NCBI GenBank assembly: GCA_009937205.1
Contig: JAACCR010000136.1
Span: 1-34,203 of the forward strand
Length of the DNA stretch: 34,203 nt
Source: Methanobacteriota archaeon
GTDB taxonomy: Archaea > Thermoplasmatota > Poseidoniia > Poseidoniales > Poseidoniaceae
Direction of reading: 5' to 3'
The first letter of the stretch is position 1. Every line of letters begins with the position of its first letter. Below are positions 1-8,524 of the stretch, piece by piece. A program made the position numbers and the translations under genes. A model generated the notes under the pieces. It was not told where the DNA came from and ran no database searches. It saw only the letters and a program-made list of their open reading frames with translations.

Positions 1-639
1 AGGTTGGGTGATGGTTTGTGTCATTGGTACTTGTCCAGTAACAGGAGTTTGATATGTTACTTGCCCGCCAGGAATTTGGCCAGAAGTCAATGCTACATTT
101 GGCTTATCATCTAAGGTTAAGGCAAGAATGATACCCAAAATTAATACTACTACTGAACAACAAATGCCCATAAATCCGCCTAATGTAGCAAAACCGCTGC
201 CGATGGCTTGTTCCATGCACGCGTCGTCACAATACGTTCCAGAAACATCTACTCCAACATTGCTACTTAGAGTATATTCCATACCGGACATTTCATGACT
301 AATAGAAGCATATAATTGCCTTGATCCTTCAACATATTCAATAGCTTCTCCCTCTTCATCAACACTATAGCATCCGTAATAGTATTCAATCACATCATCC
401 CCTCTACTATCAACAATTGTAAGGTCAATCGATTCGCAATCCACTGGATGAATAATGTAGACCGTAATGTCCCAAGATTCATTTTCATTTATGGTAAAAG
501 TTCCACTGGACTGTTCTTCGAGGTAAATACGATCATCACCTGCACTTACGAGCCCACCGATACCCGCACCTGCACTGATAACACTGAAGATGAACATGAG
601 AACTCCGATGCCGAGAATGACTTTGCTAGCAATGTGCAT
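1..639 (-). CDS. Two-helix membrane protein, C-terminal end cut by the window edge
   Basis: The first 213 codons of a minus-strand gene read without a stop to base 1. The ATG at 639 begins Met-His-Ile-Ala-Ser-Lys. An in-frame TAA lies 16 codons upstream with no other ATG between. A first hydrophobic helix spans about residues 6-30. It is followed by an acidic, beta-rich segment (about 31-130) with cysteines in CES, CYS and a C-x3-C pair (CDDAC), which could form disulfides outside the cell. A second helix spans about 140-165. The visible C-terminus is a Gly/Pro/Gln/Thr-rich tail, probably disordered. I do not recognise a named family. The layout suggests a small envelope protein with an external domain and a cytoplasmic low-complexity tail. 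No clear Shine-Dalgarno precedes the ATG. The codons just upstream also read like protein (LDNEKALDRI), so the true start could be non-ATG. Confidence 0.75.
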   Translation of the reverse strand, partial: MHIASKVILGIGVLMFIFSVISAGAGIGGLVSAGDDRIYLEEQSSGTFTINENESWDITVYIIHPVDCESIDLTIVDSRGDDVIEYYYGCYSVDEEGEAIEYVEGSRQLYASISHEMSGMEYTLSSNVGVDVSGTYCDDACMEQAIGSGFATLGGFMGICCSVVVLILGIILALTLDDKPNVALTSGQIPGGQVTYQTPVTGQVPMTQTITQP

Positions 640-817
640 GATACGGTCAAGCGCCTTCTCGTTATCAAGGTGTCTAAAGGGTGATTATCGAACAAAATCA
701 AACTCGATGCAAAGGGGTCGTTTTGAACGATTAGGATTCTCTATTGCTAATGATTATTGAAATTAAGTCGTAATTAGATTGAAATGCTGTAGCCCGTAGG
801 CACTAATAGGTGAAAGC

Positions 818-2305
818 ATGCAAATCACAGTAAGTTCAGGAAACAATATCAATGGCACTCTAATTCTACCACTCTTTCAAGGCACAGAAAAGTTAGATGA
901 TTCAATCAAAGGCATCCCTGCTCAATTAAAAAGCCAGATTAACAATGTCTTATTTGACAATGATTTCAAAGCAAAGGCAAAATCTACTCTTACACTTCTT
1001 GGAAGCGAAGGTGGAAAGGCAATGCTAGTTGGACTCGGTAAGCAAGAAGATGCTGATGCGAACATGTACAGAAAAGCTGGTGCTCGTGTAGTAAAGGCTA
1101 GAGGAAAAGCCCATGGAACTGAATTGACTGTGAAATTAGATTCAACTGAAATTGAATTGGTCTCCGCATTTGCTGAAGGACTACTATTACGAGATTACTC
1201 TTATAATCACTACAAAACAATGGATGAGGATGACAAAGAAGATGACCTCAATGCTAGAATTATTTGTGATGAAGGTATTGAAGAAGAGTTGAATGAGTCT
1301 GTCCGGATTGCTACTGGTGTTGCTTCTGGAGTTCACCTTTCTAGAGACTTAGGAAATGCTCCACCAAATGATATGTATCCAATGGCATATGCTAAGAAAG
1401 CAATGGATTGGGCGAAGCAATATGATTCTGTTAGTGTTGGCGTAATAACTTACGAAGAGGCTATTGAACATGGAATGGGTGGACTTATCGCCGTCGGTAA
1501 AGGTAGTGCGAGAACACCATGTATGGTTATCTTCAAAATGAATGAGCACCTTGAGGGGCGCTGTCCTGTCATCGTTGGAAAAGGAATTACATTTGACACC
1601 GGTGGAATTTCATTGAAGCCTGGTCAAAACATGGATGAAATGAAGTACGACATGGGTGGCTCTGCTACTGTATTTGGAATGATGGAAGCACTTGCTTCTA
1701 CTGGACATACAGGCAAGGTCATTGGAATTACTTGTATGGCCGAAAACATGCCATCTTCTAATGCTCAACGCCCTGGTGATGTCATCAAAACGCTTTCTGG
1801 AAAGACCATCGAGATTTTGAACACCGATGCTGAAGGACGATTGGTTCTAGCTGATGGCCTGTGGAAGGCTGGTGATTACGATCCTGAATATATTATTGAT
1901 TTCGCAACTCTTACCGGAGCCTGCGTAGTGGCACTCGGACATGAAGCGACTGGGCTATGGTCTAACGACGATGAGTTCCGAAGTACTATCCACGAAGCAG
2001 GAAATGCTGTTGATGAACTGGCATGGCCAATGCCACTATTGCCTGCATTCGAAAAAGAGATCACCGATTCAAAGATTGCTGATACACGTAACCTTGGTGC
2101 TGGACGCTGGGGTGGAGCAAATACCGCAGCTGCATTCTTGAAACAATTCGTACCAATGCGAGGTGAAGGGGATGACGCAGAACAAATCCCTTGGGCTCAC
2201 ATGGATATTGCAGGTACCTTCTGGGGTGCAAAGACCAACGACATGGTTGGCCATGGTGCATCAGGAATACATGTTAGGACCCTTTACCACTTAATTACAC
2301 AGTGA
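818..2305 (+). CDS. pepA: Leucyl aminopeptidase, peptidase family M17
   Basis: A cytosolic metallo-aminopeptidase that removes N-terminal residues from peptides, here probably in peptide turnover downstream of proteolysis. At 495 aa it is the usual length for M17. The two-metal site is complete and keeps the spacing of the E. coli enzyme: Lys255, Asp260, Asp278, Asp337 and Glu339 as metal ligands, with catalytic Lys267 and Arg341. The family signature NTDAEGRL lies at 335-342. The N-terminal third is the poorly conserved macro-like domain of M17. The ATG is 3 bases after an AGGTGAA Shine-Dalgarno (808-814). The gene stands alone, with about 180 bases to the divergent gene on its left and 199 bases to the chaperone cluster on its right. 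M17 enzymes are mostly bacterial and eukaryotic, so an old transfer into this archaeal lineage is plausible (inference). Confidence 0.95.
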   Translation: MQITVSSGNNINGTLILPLFQGTEKLDDSIKGIPAQLKSQINNVLFDNDFKAKAKSTLTLLGSEGGKAMLVGLGKQEDADANMYRKAGARVVKARGKAHGTELTVKLDSTEIELVSAFAEGLLLRDYSYNHYKTMDEDDKEDDLNARIICDEGIEEELNESVRIATGVASGVHLSRDLGNAPPNDMYPMAYAKKAMDWAKQYDSVSVGVITYEEAIEHGMGGLIAVGKGSARTPCMVIFKMNEHLEGRCPVIVGKGITFDTGGISLKPGQNMDEMKYDMGGSATVFGMMEALASTGHTGKVIGITCMAENMPSSNAQRPGDVIKTLSGKTIEILNTDAEGRLVLADGLWKAGDYDPEYIIDFATLTGACVVALGHEATGLWSNDDEFRSTIHEAGNAVDELAWPMPLLPAFEKEITDSKIADTRNLGAGRWGGANTAAAFLKQFVPMRGEGDDAEQIPWAHMDIAGTFWGAKTNDMVGHGASGIHVRTLYHLITQ

Positions 2306-2459
2306 GCTAATTATAGTTTAACAGTAATTTGCTAGTGCAAGCATGAACGGATGTAATATCACTGGTTTTACGGCTTAATATTGATAATTTCGCCCTTTCT
2401 CTTAGCAACACACAACTGAGTCACAAGAGCGGAGCAATCGTTGAGTTCATATAGGTCTG

Positions 2460-2490
2460 TACATAGGGCACTATGTAACTGAAGGTTCAG
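2460..2490. promoter_or_regulatory. Twin dyad elements before the chaperone cluster
   Basis: Two perfect inverted repeats lie end to end. TACATAG (2460-2466) and CTATGTA (2471-2477) are separated by 4 bases. CTGAA (2479-2483) and TTCAG (2486-2490) are separated by 2 bases. A TATA-like CATATA sits at 2448-2453, so the expected archaeal transcription start (about 25 bases downstream) falls at the edge of the first dyad. The GGTGAG Shine-Dalgarno (2495-2500) and ATG (2505) follow. This is the position expected for a repressor operator, or for a short 5' leader hairpin. Regulation by heat or unfolded protein is a guess from the genes it precedes. Confidence 0.4.
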
Positions 2491-2504
2491 TAGTGGTGAG
2501 ATAG

Positions 2505-3227
2505 ATGACAGGTGGCGAAGATTGGGAAGAGAAATTGATTGAACAGTTGTCGGAAATGTTTCGAAACATGGGCATGCCAATGGATAAAGACCAATTGCGC
2601 AAGTTAATGGAACAATTCCGTAGCCAATTTGAAGGAATGGGCATTGATGCTGAAAAGATTGCAAAGGGTGAAGTTAATTTCAATTTCGATTTGTCTAATT
2701 TGGCTAAAATGTTTGCCAAGGGCGATGACCTTAATGATATCTTGAAAAATATGGGTATGGCTGTAGAAGTCGATGCCGCTGTAGAAATTCCTACTCCTAC
2801 TTCTGAAAAGAAAAACGATGCTATTATTGATTTGCCATCCGATGATATTTACTTAGACGGATGGAATATGAGCGTTACTATTGACTTCTCATTACGTGGC
2901 GAAGTTGAACAGGATCAAGTAGAATTAGCATTGGTCGATGGTGGGCAACAGATAGAAGTTCTCAAAAATAACCAAACACAACCATTGGCGAGAATAGCAC
3001 TACCCCATCAATGTGAAGATGTTGTTGAATTCAGTCTCAACAACGGAATTCTAGATATTACTCTAAAATTAACACCTCAAGGTTCAGCCACTGAATCAAC
3101 TGCAAATGATGTTGATTTAGATGATGAAGATTATGACGATAGCGCACCTTTATCCGATAATGCCAGGATTGATTTTGATGATGATGACGACGATGATGAT
3201 GAAGATGGTGGAATTAAAATCTTCTGA
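2505..3227 (+). CDS. Hsp20/GvpH-like protein with acidic C-terminal tail
   Basis: A 240-aa protein directly upstream of dnaK. Residues 5-90 are Met-rich and form predicted amphipathic helices. Residues about 114-190 look like an alpha-crystallin/Hsp20-type beta sandwich, with a WNMSVTIDF strand, an ARIALP strand and a closing NNGILDITLKL that matches the family's A-x-x-x-N-G-V-L end. Residues about 197-240 are very acidic, including a run of eight aspartates. The I-x-I/V tail motif used by many small heat-shock proteins for oligomer contacts is not obvious; the chain ends GIKIF. I infer a holdase or adaptor that feeds clients to DnaK. The domain call rests on pattern only and is less sure than the reading frame. 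The start is set by GGTGAG five bases before the ATG. The gap to dnaK is 43 bases on the same strand, so co-transcription is likely. Confidence 0.75.
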   Translation: MTGGEDWEEKLIEQLSEMFRNMGMPMDKDQLRKLMEQFRSQFEGMGIDAEKIAKGEVNFNFDLSNLAKMFAKGDDLNDILKNMGMAVEVDAAVEIPTPTSEKKNDAIIDLPSDDIYLDGWNMSVTIDFSLRGEVEQDQVELALVDGGQQIEVLKNNQTQPLARIALPHQCEDVVEFSLNNGILDITLKLTPQGSATESTANDVDLDDEDYDDSAPLSDNARIDFDDDDDDDDEDGGIKIF

Positions 3228-3270
3228 ATAGTAATATTATAGCACAAGTGAAAAAAAGGAAAGTGAAAAT

Positions 3271-5166
3271 ATGAGTAAAGTAATAGGAATTGATTTAGGA
3301 ACTACGAATAGCTGTGTTGCAACGATAGAAAATGGTGACCCCGTCATCATTCCGAATGCTGAAGGTGCAAGAACGACTCCTTCGGTTGTAGCGTTTGCAA
3401 AAGATGGTTCAGAACGACTGATCGGAGTTGTCGCAAAGCGCCAAGCGGTAACAAATCCAGAACGAACTATCCTATCTGTAAAAAGGCATATGGGAACTGA
3501 CTGGTCAACAAAAATTGATGATGCTGAGTACACACCTCAAGAAGTATCTGCATTTATCTTACAAAAGTTGAAGGCTGATGCTGAAGCCTATTTGGGTACT
3601 GAGGTTAAGCAAGCAGTCATCACATGTCCTGCATACTTTACCGATGCTCAAAGAAAGGCAACTAAGGATGCTGGTAGAATTGCTGGTCTAGAAGTTCTAA
3701 GAATTATCAACGAACCAACTGCTGCTGCATTGGCATATGGAGTGGACAAAGGAGATGAAGCAACTATTATTGTTTACGATCTTGGTGGTGGAACATTCGA
3801 TGTATCCATCCTAGAGATATACGAAGTTGATGGGCAACCACAAATTGAAGTTAAGGCAACCGCTGGAAATAACAAACTTGGTGGAGACGACTTTGATGAC
3901 TTAGTCATTGGATGGTTAGTCGCAGAATTCAAGAAATCAACTGGAATTGACTTAAGCAAAGATGTTCAAGCTCTATCACGCCTCAAGGAGGCTGCAGAAA
4001 AGGCAAAGATTGAACTTTCTGGTACTCAAACAACTCAAATTAATTTACCATTTATCACAATGAAGGATGGTCAACCTGAGCATATGGATATTACTTTGAC
4101 CCGCGCTAAGTTTGAAGATTTAATCTCTAAGTTGATTGAAAAGACAATGCGCCCAACTCGCCAAGCTATGAAAGATGCAGGTGTTAAGAAAGGAGATGTT
4201 GACAAAGTAATTCTCGTAGGTGGTTCGACACGTGTACCTGCTGTTCAGGCTGCTGTTGAGAAGGAAGCCGGTAAAGAGCCATACAAGGGGATCAACCCTG
4301 ATGAAGCCGTTGCAATGGGTGCTGCTATACAAGCAGGAATTATTGCGGGAGATGAAGGTGTATCCGACATATTACTACTCGATGTAACACCTCTAACACT
4401 TGGAATTGAAACTCTTGGTGGAGTAATGACCACAATGATTGAGCGCAATACAACAATTCCTTCACGGCGCTCTGAGATATATTCTACCGCTTCTGATAAT
4501 CAACCTGCTGTAGAAATACATGTTCTGCAAGGTGAGCGTGAATTCGCAAAGGATAATGTCACACTTGGACAATTCCATCTAGGCGGCATTCCTGCTGCGC
4601 AGCGTGGCGTTCCTCAAATTGAAGTCACTTTTGACATAGATGCAAATGGAATCGTCAATGTTAGTGCAAAAGATATGGGCACTGGTAAGGAACAATCCGT
4701 TACTATTGAATCTGACACCTCACTAACCGAAGATGAAATCCAATCAAAGATTGAAGAGGCTGAAAGTTTCGCTGAGGAAGATAAAACTCGTAAGGCTAAG
4801 GTTGAACTTAGGAATATGGCAGACCAGGTAGTCTACCAAACTCGTCGTACCTTAGAAGAAAATGCTGAGAAGTTAGATGATTCTGATGTAGACCCTGTAA
4901 AGTCACTATTGGATGAACTTGAAAAGATGGTTCAGGATGAAGATGGTAAGCCTCTTGATCTAGATGATGTTGATGAAGCATCTATTCAAACCAAGGTAAA
5001 GGAAATTGAAGAAGCAATGCATGCCGTATCCTCCAAATTATACGAGGCTGCTGCGGCTGAAATGGCTGAACAAGAAGGCAACTCCGATGCAGACGATGGC
5101 GATATCAATGTCGATGGCGATGATACTGTCGTAGATGCTGATTTTGAAGTCGTTGACGAAGATTGA
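3271..5166 (+). CDS. dnaK: Molecular chaperone DnaK (Hsp70)
   Basis: An ATP-dependent Hsp70 that binds exposed hydrophobic segments of client proteins in the cytosol. The 631-aa chain is full length. It has the N-terminal phosphate-binding [10 protein letters not shown], the [10 protein letters not shown] loop, the [11 protein letters not shown] segment and the linker [14 protein letters not shown], followed by the substrate-binding beta domain (about 375-490), helical lid and an acidic tail ending EVVDED. It lacks the N-domain insertion of about 24 residues found in Gram-negative DnaK, as do Gram-positive and archaeal forms. The Shine-Dalgarno AGGAAAGTGA precedes the ATG. Its usual partners grpE and dnaJ are not in this window. 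The flanking genes are instead an Hsp20-like protein and a thermosome subunit. Archaeal DnaK is generally regarded as acquired from bacteria. Confidence 0.97.
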   Translation: MSKVIGIDLGTTNSCVATIENGDPVIIPNAEGARTTPSVVAFAKDGSERLIGVVAKRQAVTNPERTILSVKRHMGTDWSTKIDDAEYTPQEVSAFILQKLKADAEAYLGTEVKQAVITCPAYFTDAQRKATKDAGRIAGLEVLRIINEPTAAALAYGVDKGDEATIIVYDLGGGTFDVSILEIYEVDGQPQIEVKATAGNNKLGGDDFDDLVIGWLVAEFKKSTGIDLSKDVQALSRLKEAAEKAKIELSGTQTTQINLPFITMKDGQPEHMDITLTRAKFEDLISKLIEKTMRPTRQAMKDAGVKKGDVDKVILVGGSTRVPAVQAAVEKEAGKEPYKGINPDEAVAMGAAIQAGIIAGDEGVSDILLLDVTPLTLGIETLGGVMTTMIERNTTIPSRRSEIYSTASDNQPAVEIHVLQGEREFAKDNVTLGQFHLGGIPAAQRGVPQIEVTFDIDANGIVNVSAKDMGTGKEQSVTIESDTSLTEDEIQSKIEEAESFAEEDKTRKAKVELRNMADQVVYQTRRTLEENAEKLDDSDVDPVKSLLDELEKMVQDEDGKPLDLDDVDEASIQTKVKEIEEAMHAVSSKLYEAAAAEMAEQEGNSDADDGDINVDGDDTVVDADFEVVDED

Positions 5167-5270
5167 TTGTTTTCATCTGCAAATATTGTGAAATAATAGA
5201 TAATCTTGTGATTTCTTATTGATGATATTAGAAGCGTTTGGCTTATTGATGAGTGGTTGGTGGCTTGTCT

Positions 5271-6863
5271 ATGAGCGATGCATCAATCCTCTCTGATACC
5301 GACCGAACCACTGGTCGAGATGCTCTGCGTAAGAATATTCAAGCTGCACTTGCATTGTCAGGTGCTATTCGCTCAACACTCGGTCCACGAGGACTTGACA
5401 AATTGTTAATCGACGACACTGGACGAACCTTGACTACCAATGATGGAGTCACTGTTCTTGAAACTGCAAAGGTAGAACACCCTGTGGCAAAAATGCTAAT
5501 CAATGCTTCATCTGTACAAGATAAAATCGCAAGAGATGGAACTACAACTACCGTACTAATTAGTGCAGAAATGTTGAACAATGCTTGGCATCTTGTAACC
5601 CAAGGAGTTCACCCCTCAATGATTGCACGTGGTTATCGGATGGCTGAAGATTTCTGCCGAACAGAATTACCAACTTTCACTATCGCTGCTGCAAAAGATG
5701 ACCTATTAGTAGCAACTAAAACCGCACTAGCAGGAAAAAGTCATGAGGCAATGCGTATACATTTATCCCGCCTATCGGTTGAAGCTGCTGAAATTATTAT
5801 CGAGACACAATCAGGTGTAACCATTGCTGACCCAACAAGAGTCAAGGTGCTTTCACAAAGCGGAGGAGTTGTTACTGATTCCCAATTGGTTACTGGATTA
5901 GTATTAGCAAAAAAGCGAATCCTTGAAGCAATGCCTAAGAAAATTGGAGCAGGTAAAGTTCTTTTGATGAACGGTGGAATTGAGAGGCGCTCTATGGCAT
6001 CTGAAATGAAACTAAATGTGACATCTCCTGGTATTCTTCAATCCTTTAGAGATAAGGAAATAGATCTATTGTAGCAGCAAGTCAAACATTTACAATCTTT
6101 AGGGGTTACTTTATTAGCCTGCAAAGAAGGTATTGATGATGACATCCGTTCTACACTAAACGAAGCCGGTATTCAAGCGTTTAGAAGAGTTGCTAGAGAA
6201 GATTTGGATTTACTTGCCAGAGGTTGCGGGGCGACATTATTGTATGATGTAAAAGGTGCAACTGCTAGCGATTTAGGTGTATTTATTGAATCAAGAAATG
6301 AAATGTGGAATGGTGTAGCGCACTGGATTGTAAACACTGAAGAAGGCGGTGCGACTTTCATTGCTCGCGGTTCAACTACTGATGTATTAGGTGAAGTTGA
6401 GAGGTGCTTTGCTGATGCTCTTGGTGTTGCATGCCAATTATTAGAAGAACCTTTGTTATTGGCTGGTGGAGGTGCTACACAAGTTGCTTTAGCAAGAAAA
6501 CTAAGAAGGTATGCTGAAACAATTCCGGGTAGAGAACAATTGGCGATTGAAGCCTTTGCTGATGCATTGGAGATTATCCCCCGAGTACTCGCAGAAAATG
6601 CTGGATTAGATCCAATCAATACTTTACTGGAAGTTGTTGCCTCTCAAAGCAATGCAAATGAGGATGTCTCACATCATTTCGGATTGGATGTAAACACAAA
6701 AACACCTGCTAATATGATTGAAAACGGTGTCCTTGAACCTCTGAGGATTACACGGCAAGCGATTAGTGGTGCTACTGAAGCAGCCGTTTCGATTCTACGT
6801 ATAGATGATGTATTGTGGGCAAAGGCTGATGCAACGGTACCAGACTTGCCAGATATGGATTAA
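5271..6863 (+). CDS. ths: Thermosome subunit (group II chaperonin) with an in-frame TAG codon
   Basis: This encodes one subunit of the double-ring chaperonin that folds proteins in archaeal cytosol. The reading frame is colinear with the family from start to end (530 positions, near the usual 540-550) but contains one TAG at 6072-6074, codon 268. Before it lie the nucleotide-site motifs GPRG (38-41), NDG (57-59) and DGTTT (89-93). After it lie KEGIDDD, the GGGATQVALA segment and the equatorial EIIPRVLAENAGLDP. There is no shift of frame or missing residue at the TAG. Family members usually have a variable or charged residue there, in a helix of the apical domain. The start ATG 5271 was chosen over the GTG at 5253 because a typical MSDASIL-like N-terminus follows it and GGTGG lies 9 bases before it. 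Possible readings are a nonsense mutation, a sequencing error, amber readthrough or amber decoding. The terminal stop is TAA. Confidence 0.85.
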
Positions 6864-6925
6864 GTTGACTAAACTTAGACCATCTTGAAAACGATTGATA
6901 TTACGGCTACGCCGGTATCTTGTTC

Positions 6926-6933
6926 AAATAATA
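6926..6933 (+). promoter_or_regulatory. TATA-like element of HMG-CoA synthase
   Basis: AAATAATA lies about 25 bases before the ATG at 6953. No Shine-Dalgarno lies between, so a leaderless or nearly leaderless transcript is possible. This is based on spacing and composition only. Confidence 0.3.
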
Positions 6934-6952
6934 GATTGAATTAGATGTATCC

Positions 6953-8524
6953 ATGAGTAAAGAATCTCAAATACCTGTGGGCGTTGATGATATCGCAATT
7001 CACTTCCCACGATTATTCATGGATATGAGAGATTTTGCTGATATGCGCGGTGCTAATTTTGCTAAACTTAACAAGGGACTTGGACTAACTGCGATGTCTA
7101 TTCCTGACGTTCATGAAGATACTGCGACGATGGGGGCAATGGCAGTAATGCAGATAATTGACCGAAATGGTTTGAACCCTAATGATATTGGAAGAATGTA
7201 TCTCGGTACCGAATCTGCATTGGATGGAGCAAAACCAACTGCGACATATATTGTTGATATGTTAACCCAGCGCTATCAAGAACGATACGGTGGTGATTGT
7301 TTCGTCAATTGCGATGTAGTGGATATGACCTTTGCCTGTATCGGTGCTGTTGATGCTCTGCATACTACACTGGATTGGGTTGCTCGCTCAACCGAGGAAG
7401 ATGAACGAATCGGAATAGTAATTTTCTCTGATAATGCAAAATATGCACTTGAATCATCTGGTGAATATACCCAAGGCGCAGGTGGTGGTGCACTGTTGAT
7501 TAAACAAAATCCTAGGTTACTTGAAATTCCTGATTGTTTTGGTGTTTCAACAACTCCAGTCCACGACTTCTTCAAACCAAGGCGTAATGTTTCTATTCAT
7601 TCAGTGATTACAAATGTAATGCAATTAGCACAGGAAACCGGTCAAACCGTCAAGAAAGGCCTTGTCGGAAGGATGATCAAACATCTTCCAGAATCTACTG
7701 TAAGGAAATTAGGAATTTTCGCACATGGTGAAAACTCAGTTAATGTTCATCGGGATGAACCTATTTTTGATGGTCAATTTTCCAATAGATGCTTCCAAAC
7801 TGCGGTTCGTCAAGCATTCAAGAATTTTGTAAAAAAGGCAAAATCCAATGGCCGCTATGACTGCGAAGTTGATGAAAGGTTTACCGAGCAGTGGTCGAGA
7901 ATTATCATGCATCTTCCATATGCCTTCCAGGCAAAAAGAATGTTCCCCGATATATTTCGTCATGACCGCTTAGGAACTCCAGAATGGGAATTGATTGTGA
8001 AGAAAATAGGGGAGCCCCCAATTGAAACAAAATCAAAAGACGCTAAAGTCATTGAAGCATGGGAGAAGGAAATGGATGATTACCGCCGTGCGATTTCAAA
8101 GACTGAAGAATACATTGAATTTCATGCATCACGGATTGAGAAGGGGCAACGCGCTTCCAGTTTAATTGGAAATCAATATACTGGCTCTATCTTCCTCGCA
8201 TTGATGTCTACATTTGAATCAGACTTAGAAGCAAATTGTAATTTAGATGGAGATTATTTCGGACTTTGTGGATATGGTTCAGGTGCGAAAGCAAAGGTGT
8301 TCGAAGCAAAGGTCAATCCACGATGGAGAGAAGTTGTTTCTCGTTGGCATTTATTTGAAAGACTTGGAGGCAGGGTGGCGATAGACCAAATCACCTACGA
8401 AAGTCTTCACAAAGGTACTCAAGACAAGTCGGTAATCTCACCTAATGGAGAATTCGCTTTGGTGGAAATTGGAGAAGAGGGTGTCATGGAAGGATCCAGG
8501 CACTATGAATGGATTTCAGCTTGA
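6953..8524 (+). CDS. mvaS: Hydroxymethylglutaryl-CoA synthase
   Basis: It condenses acetoacetyl-CoA with acetyl-CoA to HMG-CoA, the committed carbon source of the mevalonate pathway and so of archaeal ether-lipid chains. The catalytic triad is visible: Glu87 in GTESALDGAKP, Cys129 in DMTFACIGAVDAL and His320 in IIMHLPYAFQAKRM. At 523 aa it is much longer than the roughly 350-aa enzyme of most archaea. Landmarks such as HDFFKP (204-209), FDGQFSNRCF near 272 and the His320 region resemble the eukaryotic and bacterial long form. The usual NACYGG around the nucleophile is altered to FACIGA. The start ATG follows a TATA-like box at leaderless distance. Its last 9 bases overlap the convergent threonine dehydrogenase. 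The family call is firm; descent from a bacterial or eukaryote-like source is inference. Confidence 0.88.
   Translation: MSKESQIPVGVDDIAIHFPRLFMDMRDFADMRGANFAKLNKGLGLTAMSIPDVHEDTATMGAMAVMQIIDRNGLNPNDIGRMYLGTESALDGAKPTATYIVDMLTQRYQERYGGDCFVNCDVVDMTFACIGAVDALHTTLDWVARSTEEDERIGIVIFSDNAKYALESSGEYTQGAGGGALLIKQNPRLLEIPDCFGVSTTPVHDFFKPRRNVSIHSVITNVMQLAQETGQTVKKGLVGRMIKHLPESTVRKLGIFAHGENSVNVHRDEPIFDGQFSNRCFQTAVRQAFKNFVKKAKSNGRYDCEVDERFTEQWSRIIMHLPYAFQAKRMFPDIFRHDRLGTPEWELIVKKIGEPPIETKSKDAKVIEAWEKEMDDYRRAISKTEEYIEFHASRIEKGQRASSLIGNQYTGSIFLALMSTFESDLEANCNLDGDYFGLCGYGSGAKAKVFEAKVNPRWREVVSRWHLFERLGGRVAIDQITYESLHKGTQDKSVISPNGEFALVEIGEEGVMEGSRHYEWISA

Noticed and set aside
6060-6090. A frameshift explaining the thermosome break
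   Set aside because: Alignment to the remembered family pattern has no gap, and the frame is unchanged on both sides. Only a base substitution is needed.
6173-6619. 148-aa ORF antisense to the thermosome gene
   Set aside because: Low-complexity Ser/Ala/Pro-rich shadow of a strongly coding opposite strand, with no ribosome site or family resemblance.
6204-6863. A separate gene for the second half of the thermosome
   Set aside because: It is in the same frame as the first half, and the codons between the TAG and this ATG (6075-6203) also encode conserved chaperonin sequence. It is therefore part of one gene, not a new one.
6903-6913. CGGC/GCCG mini-hairpin before HMG-CoA synthase
   Set aside because: Only four base pairs with a 3-base loop; likely chance.
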